From assembly GCA_036345935.2 (NCBI GenBank), contig JADWOT020001274.1:1-64000 (forward strand): a stretch of DNA of 64,000 bases. Reading direction: 5' to 3'. Both the position numbers and the translations under genes were made by a program. Source of the DNA: Taenia hydatigena (Eukaryota > Platyhelminthes > Cestoda > Cyclophyllidea > Taeniidae). Shown one piece after another: positions 53,809 to 64,000 of the stretch (position 1 is the first letter of the stretch; every line of letters begins with the position of its first letter). Below the pieces are notes generated by a model that had not been told where the DNA came from, did no database searches, and saw only the letters and a list, made by a program, of their open reading frames with translations.

Positions 53809-56800
53809 CGGGTAAAGAACTACTCGACTTGCGGACAGCGAGCTTTAAGGTGAAGGCATGAAAGGCGAAACAAACCCTCTTGTTGTAGCAGACTGATTCT
53901 CCTTCTTATCATATCAGAATGCGTCATCCATTTAAAGATTCAGTAGTGGGACAAAATATAGGCTTGTTTGACCCCATGTAATGAGAGCACTGGGCAAAGT
54001 AAAAACCGACTCTTAACTGCAAAGTCAATTTTTTTTTAATTGTCTTCCAATAGCTTGAGTCTTCGCTGCATCATTGAGTGCAAAAGTGAATGTAAAGACA
54101 GCTTAAGATGACCATGGTGCTTAAAGTATCACAACAAACGAGATAATATAGTGAAATGTCAAAAAGCTAGTAGGCTTTCATGTCGACGTATCTGGCCCAT
54201 CTTTAGATATTTACGTCGCTAACGGTTCTGTGGAAAGGCAAAGTGATGGGGTACGAAGCTGTAAGCGGGATATCATTTAAAATCCAAACTGGTCTTAAAG
54301 CACTATGTGTAAGGTATTGAGCTCATTTGCCGCAATCGTGGTCTTTTTCCTCATTGACTTAATCGGCGTAGTTAGTAAATGGCGGCATCGAACAAAGCAC
54401 TTGTAGCATAACTTAGGACTTTCGCTTAGTACTCTGCAATGGTACGTCTTTTAAAAATAAGTTTGAACAACAGCAGTTGTAAATGAGTAAAATTTCCTAT
54501 CGCATAATTCAGTTCAGCATTCTAAGGCACTGGCGTGGCATCATCAACATAAGAGGCATATTTGGTAAGCGTTTTTGATTGATCGCTGCCCATTTTGATC
54601 AAAATGCAAGAAGACGTTGCGTTTTACTACCAGTGATCGAATGTCGTCAGTTTACTACAACGTAGAAACGCATAGCACAGGCTCTTACTAAGGCCAACGC
54701 GTAAATTTTGGGTAAAAGCATCTCCAATCCCTTGCCCAAAGCGACAGAAACAATGTCACGGACTTTCGCTGTTTGACAATGCAGGTGGCAAAACATCATT
54801 CTTAATGTTGGCTAAAGCAAGAATGGGGACTAAGCAACTTCTTAAGTGTCAGATGGGCAAAATATAGCCAATGAATGATCGACGACAGTGAGATCAGCGG
54901 CAGCTCTTCGCTGTCGTGTGTGTCTGCATGCGCTGTGACATGTTCGACCAATCGAAAAAGACAGGTTTGCAGATTAGACAGAAGAAGAGCTTTCCTTTTG
55001 CTTTCCTCTTTCTTCCTCTTTCCTGGAGGATTTGCCTGCGCCATGATACCTAATCACAGAAAAAACCTCCACACGCGCGAGTGACTTTAGGCATCGCAAA
55101 ATCCTTCGCTCTTCCTCATTCACTTCATTGCCATTCACTTCATCTAGAGGTGTGGAGAAGTAGACGATGTTGTTTTCATGCCACTGTCATGCGGCTCAAT
55201 GTTGCTTTTGCATGCTGCATAAGGCACGGCAAATCAGGTCTCGGAAAGTAGATAGTGGCAGCAACAGAGGTGATCAGAGAGTTGCATATCGAATGCACCA
55301 GACCACAGTAATGGAAGATAAAGATGGAGCTAGGACAATATGGCAGTGCAAGGGGTGACAAGCGGGTCATAAAGCTGTAAAACCGATTCAGGTTATGGGC
55401 ACAGGTTTTGGCTGAAAGAATGCGTAGACAGACCTGTCGCGAGGTTCTTGTCATTACATCCATTTTTACTCTGTAGTATTGATGACGAGTTAAATTGCAT
55501 TTTGCCTGTTTTTGCAAATTGTCATATTGACCTCCTGGTCAAAAAGATACTGCACATTCTAAACCAAACTTTTGCACCATGTTATTATTGCTGGTTAAAT
55601 TACGGTATTGTGCTGCGAATACTTGTAATTGCGCCTAGATGTAGGACCAGCAGTAGTTCAGTTGCTCATTGACTCAATTTAAACAGATAATTCGGGCAAA
55701 TAAATCAAATTGAAGGCATAACTTGCCGGTCCAATTTTCCTTATGGGACGTTGTAGGTCATGCTTGCATGGAAAGACGCATGCCCACTACCGGTGTTGTT
55801 GTATACGTGTCTTGGAATGAATTGTGCATCACTATGGAAACAGAATAAGAACGGAACATAAGGAAGCAGTCAAGAGAGTCTGTGGCTACTCTCTAAGGCT
55901 TGTGCTATGCTGGAAATGGATTTGACATTAGACCACAGTGTCTCTGCAGCTAAGTGCACAAATAACACGCTCGAAACCAATTTACATCCATAGCATCTCA
56001 ACCAACAGCCTTAAAGTGGACCATCTTACCGTGAAAGTCAAGAAAACTGGCGAATGCTACCTTTCTCGAAGCAGAGAGACATTCAATATAATTGTGAACG
56101 ATGGCTTGTCTGTGTAGGTGCAACACCAATATTGTTCGCTCTGTCAAATGCGTTGGGGTAGTGCTTTATTTAACCTTTGGCAACATTCTGCAGTGGTTCG
56201 TTAAAAAGCTTAATCACAAATAAAACAAAACAAAAAGCGCTTTAAACTTTTTGAACTACAGATATGGGATGGCTTTGGAGCGAAAAACGTCAAGTGTGGA
56301 CTTCAATGCCACCTTATGACTCCGGAAACATCCATAAATTGATTCAGCATATTGAACAACTAAGGTGCCAGAAAACTTTCCTTAGCGATATTACTACATG
56401 GCGCTCTTGTGCGGGAATATTGCCATAATTTTACTTCCTTACCTTCTCAACTTCTCTATTTTATCTCGAGATCTACTTGCATGCCCTTTTGGGCACTATT
56501 TGAAGAGAAATACACAATCACATGCTCAGAGATTAAAAACTATGCACGGGATTTCAAGCAGACCATGTACAGGGAAGCTCACAGAGTGGTTACATCTTTG
56601 CGAATGGGCTTAGTTAAAATGCTTGCAAACACGATGCACGACTACGGGGTTTACCATGTACAGTGACCACTGATCACTGCTTGATACTTTTTACATTGTA
56701 TTTACTTATCTTGCCAGACTCCGACAGATTTCCTCGAAATTCATACCAATTAGTAAAATCATGAAGCTTTGGATTCGCTACTGAGGGCTGAGTCGTAGCC

Positions 56801-59800
56801 CTTACAAAAACATAAGCGTGTCGGGTCGCCTTCACCAAGGTGTATTTTCGCCCAACCCTAGAAGCTAAATTGTGTGGCACGTTTGATATGTCACGTTATT
56901 GATGTCGCAGGTGTTTATCAATTTACACGGTCTCCTCTAAAATAAGTTCCTAATAAATTGGGCCTTTTGCTCACATCAGAGGGGTCTTGAAGGCTTTAAC
57001 CTGTTCGTTTTCATCTCCTACAAGAGTGGAGTGGATTGGACCTGATTAACCTGCGTTCGTCATTTTGACGGGTGATAAGTGTGAAAGTGTATCTGGGCAG
57101 AGCAATTAAGCAAAGCAGATGTGCGTACAAGATCAAATGCCTTAAAAATTTTCACGTTCCATGTTGAACGCAGTGTGTCTGTTCACAAAGCTGTAGGTGC
57201 ACAGGGCACGATACGTGCGACGGATGGATAGGCTTTGGGAAGGAAGAGTTTAAGGGTTCAGCTAATGCGCTCCAAGGGTAAACTTTTTAACGCTACAGAT
57301 CTTAGAGACTGTTAATACTCCTAACACAATGCCTTTCAAAATATTGTTTTACTTTAGCAGCAGTTCGAAAGTGATGCATCTTGCCAGTGATTTTGTCTAG
57401 TGGACGAATAATTTACCTTACAGCCCTTTTCTCGAATCTTTGCCGATTTCTTGAAATAGTTTAAGCGCTATCGTATCGTCAACAATCTACTGCGCACAAA
57501 TTTTTACACCTAGTAATAGTGTTACGAGATTTTATTTGCTTTGGCACCACGTTTTAGATGTCAACTCTGAGTGCTTGCGTGGTTATCATTTGGGCGTGTG
57601 GCTATCGCTATCCCTAATGTATCGCGTGGCTGTCGGTTTAAGTAAAATTTGAGTGGTTTTGCTTTAACTATCGCTCTTGCCTTGATACATGCAGCACAGC
57701 TCCCATCATTTAAGTTATTCTACATACAAATTTTATTCATGTTTTCTTGCACTATTTGCTTAATATAACGTTCGAGCTGGCTGATCGCATCGTCATATTT
57801 TTATCATTCGCCGATATTCAACTGCTTTTTCTGTCTTAGTTGGCTATAGCTCAATTGTATCACATGCAGCGTGTTTATTAAGGCAAAAATTTTGCTTCTC
57901 TACTAATACTTGATTCGTGAGACCAGGAATGGTGCTATAACGAGGTTGGCATGTCATTTGTATTCCAGAAAAAACCCCAAGTGCATTTAAATAAGGCTGC
58001 AGGAGGATGTGCAAGTTACGTTCTTTGCACAAGTTAATCAACCAAATGCATAAGGTGTGGTTTCGCAACGTGCAAGAAGCAAACTACGATAAAGGTTGCG
58101 GTTTTTGATATTTAATTTATCAGACGATGAGGGATGACTTAGGCTGCAACTGATCACATTTGGTTGATTAGCCCTCGGTAACTGCCGGCCATAGCGGTAG
58201 GCCACTTTCCGTTATAATAATAGAGGGCCTGTCTGTGGAGGATGCTTTTTGTAGGCTCTGCTCTCTGTGCGATTCGCATTATCGTAAAGAAATGTGTATT
58301 AAAATTTCTCATTTGCATTGATGCGCAATGTAATTAACGGTCCAAAAATGAACTCGTAACCTTTTTACGATGGTGACATGCCCAAATCGATTCTTGGTCT
58401 AAGACCGCAGCAGCTGCAACTCATGCACTCACAATTCAGCGTGCGGTAATGTGGACGACCCAATGACTATGCGCAACAATGAACGACCGCTGAGGACTAC
58501 CATTACCATTGACTTGCGACCGACATCCATTATGCCACTGACATTCTTTGATATCTTACCACTTCTGTTAGGCCTAGGTTATTGTCATTATAACGTGCTG
58601 ACTTCAGGTTGTCTAGGGGGTCTCTAACCTACCATGCGATTCTGCGTCTACCCAGCCACTACCTCTGATGCCCTACATTGTGACAGCCGGCGTATGTACT
58701 GTCTCGCCTTCAGTATGTGCTGCAGTCATTCGTAGCAGTTAAGTGACAGCTTTTATTAAGCTACTATTTAATAATTTATTTTTCGCGCCTTTTTATGTGG
58801 CTACATATTTAAGGTATCCTAAATACATTTCAGGGCCTTCCTATTACGTCTTGATCCCAATTCCTTACTTGCAGCATTGAACATCGCAGCATCCGTTTGA
58901 CGTAGCTTTAGGGATTCTAAACTCACGAATTGACTGCTGTAGTTGGTTCAGCTTTTGCTTCTATATGTATCTGTACTTTGCGTTATTTATTTATTAGGCC
59001 CCAAGTTATAGGCCCCTTATGCATCAAATTCCATTGCTAGGGCTGCAAATGAGCGCAAGCATCAAAGTGGGCAAAGGAATAGGCACAGAAAACATATCCT
59101 TATGTAATGTTACGCGTTAGAATTAGGAGCTTATCACGATGCCAGTGAGATACCACGTCTGCAACTCACAGCTATCAACGCTTGTCAATAACTCTATGCA
59201 CGACTCATACGACTTCGCACAATTGCACCAAAGATGGACTCTCAGCGGGGCCGAAATAAAATGATCTGAGAAGTGTCCAAGTGCCTAAATTTCCCTTGAT
59301 GTTGATCTGCTCTTGTACGTTATCATAGTTTTGTTTTAAATACACATATTCCAACCTCAAAGTATTTCCAAACTTACTAATGCACTCAAATTTACTAGAC
59401 CTAAGCTTCAGTTATGCCTGCAACTTCAATTGATTGTGCCGTTCTCTCGATTGGAGGTGATTTGTCTTATTACCTAGCTGTCACGCAAAATTAAACAATT
59501 ACGCACTCTAACTAGATTTTGTCAATTGCATTCTGACATTACAAAATGCAGTCAGTTATGGCGTGAATAAACATCACTCGCTAACTGATTGTAGGTCGAG
59601 AAGACATCGCGTCAGGTGGCATTACAACATTGTCCTGGCAACCAAACCTCCGTCTGCTTACTCACATTAGAGTATCTCTCATTGTGAGCCCAGCGATGAG
59701 TTCTAATCGAGTAACAGAACAGGGTTTTGCAAGCAGACACAAAGTCGGTTAAGCGTGAAGACAATTTCTGCAGAACTTAAGAGGCACACTAGTGGGTATT

Positions 59801-59858
59801 CAATTCATCGTGGAGAAGTCCATCTTCTTCTCAAGGGATGCAAATGCAGATGTAGACT
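53809..59858. repeat. Right arm of the large inverted duplication (about 6.05 kb)
   Basis: Reverse complement of the left arm, with the anchors listed there. The inner edge is where GGGTAAAGAACTACTCGACT stops matching its partner, at about 53,809. The outer edge is CAGATGTAGACT at 59,847-59,858. The bases outside the two outer edges (ACACAC on the left, TGGCCC on the right) differ, so there is no obvious target-site duplication and an element with long terminal inverted repeats is not supported. The open frames at 54,875-55,084 (+), 55,176-55,517 (-) and 55,448-55,672 (+) have mirror partners in the left arm but show frame breaks and no purifying-selection pattern by eye. Confidence 0.93.
57197..57320 (+). 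pseudogene. Decayed CELF terminal-exon fragment in right arm
   Basis: About 125 bases aligning at roughly 70% to 51,912-52,030 of the CELF terminal exon and its 3' flank. The frame gives ATDG, a TAG in place of the Tyr codon, then ALGRKSLRVQLMRSKG, recognisable as the last beta strand and basic tail (family KRLKVQLKR). Its AAG AGT junction is in frame, unlike the one-base deletion in the main gene. The earlier half of the exon (RNP1) is absent. It lies on the + strand about 5.2 kb downstream of the gene's last exon. Confidence 0.82.
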
Positions 59859-62800
59859 TGGCCCACATGCTGACGCTTTGATTCGCATTTTGGATGTGGC
59901 GTAGAGTGTTGAACAGGCGACTCATTATCAATGCCCAACGTTAACTTAATGAGAGAGAGGATATAAGGTGCATGTGGGCTTGACTGCATTTGACAAAAAT
60001 CCTAATTTACTGGAACTAAAAATGATGGCGTCGGTAGGATTTGCATAGATTAATTGTACCACATAAATTGCCCTCTGCTCCAGAGCTGGTAATGACTCTG
60101 CTAGCCTCAATGATATCAGCACGTTTTCTCACTGTTAAGCAAAGGAACAGATAGTCTTCCTTCGTTTAATGTCAATGTATTGCGATAGAGCTGAAGACCT
60201 CATGGATGCAGAGCAACGACTTCGCTCACGCGTGTCGCTTGGATTAGCGTCACATTCTAGGAGCCAGTAGGAAACATACTCTTAACTAATTGGCTTACAC
60301 AAAAGCACGCGCCGCTACAGTACATGGATCGGGTTGGTTTACTGGTGGCGCTGATGATAAACTTGAGCTCACAAAGTGCAGAGAAGAGAAGTGGTTGGAC
60401 AGTCACATTCGAAACGGATCTTGGATTGCAAACTCGCTGAGCAGTGGCAGGCGTACTGCAGCCCATAATTCTCTGCTCGTAATGATCGAGTCATTCCAGT
60501 ACGTTACCGCATCGACTCAGTAGCAATTCGCTCAAATATATCGTCCATGAAGGAGTTCATTTCACACATCGTCTTCCAGGAGATGCCCGCATCAGGATGG
60601 ACCTCGCCCGACACCATCAATACAGGTAGCGTAACTCATCGTCCTCCTCTTCTCTTTCTCTTTCACTGATTTCTGTACCTTCACCCTTGATGCCTTCTTG
60701 GCAGCCTTGCCTGCCACTACCTCAGGGGTTATGACAACCTCCTCCCATTAGTGGAACGCAACACCATTACTGACAAAGTTCACGTCACCAATGGCATAGG
60801 CGCTAGCCCATCGCAACTACCACAAATGGATCAGTAATGTTCTCTTTGGCCTGATCATATAGAGAGAAGAGCGTGCTAACCGCCTGCCATAGTTCAACAC
60901 TATTGCTATGATGCTACTTTTGCATGAGCCTGGAAACACCACTTTGGTTGGCCTTAGCTTTTTCGTTTGTTGCATGTACTACTACTAGTTGCTGGTCAGT
61001 ACGTCGTGCTTGCGTAAATCATGATGAAAATATGGAGAAATACCGTTCGGTTGTTAGTACATTTGCAACTGTCAATAACCTAGCACTGCATTACGTTCTC
61101 TGTTAGGTGAGGCAATATCCTTTGCCTCGGTGGCAGTGTAGGTGCTGGACACAAACAGTGATAGTGATGTCTGATGTCATAACATCCACGTATTCGATAA
61201 ATGACAAAAACAACTGCTCCGTATGTTATTGCATACTAAAGATTTGCTTAGTATTTTTGACCAGTTAAAATTTAAACACATTTTACTATAATATCATCAG
61301 TAGGCGTTGTCTGAGGCAATGAAAATAATATTGTTTCTTTCCTTCTTACAGGAATATGCAAAAAATCCATGCACAACATCCACTTACCGATAATTTGGCA
61401 ACAGTCGAGAAGCAAATTTCATCCTTTAAAACTTTGCTGGACTTGAATTGTTACGAATAGCTTACTGAGGAATGAACGCTAAAAGGTGCGGACACAACCA
61501 TATTAACCGACATGACATATGGGACGAATCCTCTAAAAGGGAGGGGCTGCCATGCCTCTAAGCTTAATTGGAGACCAATTTCCTTTTAAGTTTAGGCTCG
61601 CATTTTCTTCCTACCTACAAGAGAAAGCAGTGCCGAGAATCACAGGTGACAATTTCATTGCCAAGAAGAAATTTGCGAAAGGATACACCAAACTTTATTT
61701 TAAATATGAGAGCAAAATTTTGAATGTTTCACTGTTAAGAACACAATCATCATCTGGCATCGTTAATGCGTAAATAAAGTGAACACGCTAGATAATTTCA
61801 TTGGAAAGTATTAATTATGTAAGTGGACTTCTAAAAAAGGACACAAGCGACCTCAAAAGTGCTACTCGTTGCATTTATAGCCGCGATTTTCTGTCGATGG
61901 AAGTAGGTAACTGGCAAGGGTGATCGACCCCACCACATGAAACTGCTCGCCAAGTGTTGCTTTGGTGAATATGCGACACGCAGGTGCGATGCACAAGGCT
62001 GTGTATTTATGGCCCCGTTTTCGATTATTTTCAATGAGGTAATTTGCCTTTGATAATATTTAGTCTTACAAAGTTGTCCTCAAACTAATCAACACATTGG
62101 TCAATATTCATAACACTTTTGTTCAAAAGCGAAAGGCAGAATGTTATGGAAGTGAATGCAAAGAATCATGTGATAGACGTACCGCAAATTCTTGCGACGG
62201 GTATACCTATCTCGAGAGCCATCGGTATGAAGAGCGGACGAAGCCAACTGTGATGCCCGTAGCAGTGTTAACGCCTTCATATGTGCTGCCAAAACATCTG
62301 AAGTTAGTTCGTCAAAGGAAAGGGTAAGGTATTTGTTGTGGTAGAATTTTCTTAGATTCCCGATATTTCGACTTAACACCATTCTAAGATAGGGGTTTCG
62401 GATAAATTTAAATTCATTAACATGGCTAGGAGCGCAGATAATTAATTAAGCCACGGTTACTGCATTTGAGCTATACGTAAGACGAAGGGCCCTAAATAGC
62501 CTAGGTAATCGGAAAAAGTGTGAAAAGGCGACCAAGAGGTTGCAGTACAACACGGCTAGGTGCCATAACGCGTGGCTAGATGACCAACTTACAAGCAAAT
62601 CAAACAGCATTCCCCTACTGCGTAAGCTTATTTTTATGTGCAGCTGCTTCTTTGTATCGCATCAACGGGTTGCATTTCTTTGGAGGTGAACGCATGGATT
62701 TTAGTGCGGAAACTAAAATCAGAGTGAAACATTCCTACACAACGCAGTGTGAATTGAGAAAAGGTAAAAAAATCAGGCAATGACTTTGTGAGGAAAATGT

Positions 62801-63189
62801 GGGAGACCATAATGAGCTTAGTGGATCACCAATTGAATATCATTTGATGCTACGCACGCTTTCGCAATGCAATGATACGCCTATCTCTAACGTGGATAAG
62901 GTGGGAAAGTATCCAGTGGTAAATAGACTGCTTGCATAAATGTATTCGCATCAGAAATAGTTGATGTTAGCTTTAGCGCTTGGTGCTCAATAAGTGTTAG
63001 TAGTAGAATCCTTTTGTGCAATTAGTCAAAGAAGGGCTCGAGGCTGATAAGCATTTGATTTTCATCCTTCAGTCGAAGCCTGCCGCCCCACACTACGTTG
63101 TGCAGGCGTACATTAAATCGATTGTCATTCCCTCGATTTACAACGAAACCCATCTAATGCGCCGGCATTGCAGTTTCAGATTTAGCCAA
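59859..63189. other. Unannotated stretch right of the inverted repeat
   Basis: No recognisable gene or element. Open frames at 60,290-60,523, 61,552-61,773 and 62,097-62,327 (+) are of chance length and carry no motif I can name. Confidence 0.5.
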
Positions 63190-64000
63190 GCAATAAATTT
63201 ATTTATTCCCTTTTGAAAAGGGTTTATTTCCACGCATTTTCAAAGCACCTTTCCACCCATTTTTGCCCATCTAAATGATACGGGATCCGTCCCTTCAATC
63301 CTTAATCTTTTATCCATCCCTTTACTGGCATTTATTTATTCATTTTCGTGCTTGACGAGCTCATTTGGTTTTAGTCGTTCCGCCAATTCATCCTAACTGC
63401 CTCGTACCCACTCCTACCAATTCGTATGCATTAACACCCCAAAATCCTGCATCCATGCCTATGGTTTTCAGGTCAAGTTTGATTCAACGATATTTTCCCA
63501 TCCAGCAATACTTCTTCCATCGGGGTCTCTTCAATACTTGGCCCTTCTACGCACCCATGACTTATTTACACATTCGTCTTTAAACCACTTTAACCAAGCC
63601 CGTCAACATGCCTCTTCATTCACTTCACTTCCCTTGGTCTAACCACAAGATTAGACATCCCTCTTCATCTTTGCATTTGCAAATTCTCTACACCTAGCAT
63701 CTAGGAAAGATCAGCCCTAGCCATCTTTCATTGGCCCCGTCTCTGCGCATCATTGTTAGCCGGTAAGATGAACCCATCATTCAAATATATTATTATCCAC
63801 TAATATGCTCATCCTTTGTGCACTTTTCTCGTGTACTCCTAATCCTAGGGATGACCTCGCGTCACTGCAGTTTAATCAACAAGGCAGAAGCGTGCAAAGG
63901 AGTTGGTAACCCTCTCCTCTCCTTTACCACAACCGCAGTCAATCGTCTTTCGGTCTCTAGTAGTTTCATTTCATTTCTTTAACACTGAATGGTATTCTGC
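63190..64000. repeat. Pyrimidine-rich low-complexity tail
   Basis: From about 63,190 to the window end the + strand is dominated by C and T, with recurring words such as CATTT, CCCAT, TTCATTCACTTC, CTCTCCTCTCC and TCATCC and few G residues. No fixed-length unit is clear. It may be a degenerate satellite or the edge of a larger low-complexity block beyond the window. It carries no convincing gene. Confidence 0.55.

Noticed and set aside
39769..59858. Polinton/Maverick-type element with long terminal inverted repeats (ends read AG...CT)
   Set aside because: The flanking six bases differ, there is no integrase, polymerase or capsid-like frame, and the interior holds host CELF exons.

Overview
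This is a gene-poor stretch of a eukaryotic nuclear genome, roughly 40% GC by eye and without obvious CpG depletion. Almost no open frame exceeds 100 codons, and the few that do are about what chance predicts in 64 kb. Coding sequence appears as short exons joined by GT-AG introns, four of them only 75-84 bases long. Short introns plus a large, sparse genome would suit a flatworm such as a cestode, but the protein evidence does not fix the lineage, and other eukaryotes (including protists that carry CELF/Bruno-type proteins) remain possible. I saw no bacterial operon, rRNA, tRNA, CRISPR array or intact transposase or reverse transcriptase.

The clearest gene is the 3' half of a CELF/Bruno-like RNA-binding protein on the + strand at about 50.5-52.0 kb: a possible 77-base exon, two divergent-domain exons, a 42-base microexon, and two exons encoding the third RRM. 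All phases fit. The last exon lacks one base in an A-run, so the frame closes at TGA just before the final beta strand of the RRM. An AATAAA lies about 0.7 kb further on. RRM1 and RRM2 were not found. A second recognisable coding piece is a single exon on the - strand at about 34.4-34.5 kb. It encodes the start of an EMAPII/tRNA-binding domain of the AIMP1 or C-terminal TyrRS/MetRS type.

The dominant structure is a large, old inverted duplication. The left arm (about 39,769-46,142) and right arm (about 53,809-59,858) are reverse complements at roughly 90% identity, with patches of 97-99%. They flank a 7.7 kb spacer that holds the CELF exons. Each arm also carries a decayed fragment of the CELF terminal exon, in mirror orientation and sharing the same in-frame TAG. 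So a piece of the CELF 3' end was copied and broke before the 6 kb block was duplicated in inverted orientation.

Other structure: a 237-base tandem duplication at 17.6-18.1 kb, a 47-base imperfect hairpin at 20.74-20.87 kb, an (AT)n microsatellite at 25.6 kb, a purine-rich tract at 29.1-29.2 kb, and a pyrimidine-rich low-complexity tail at 63.2-64.0 kb. The rest shows no recognisable gene.
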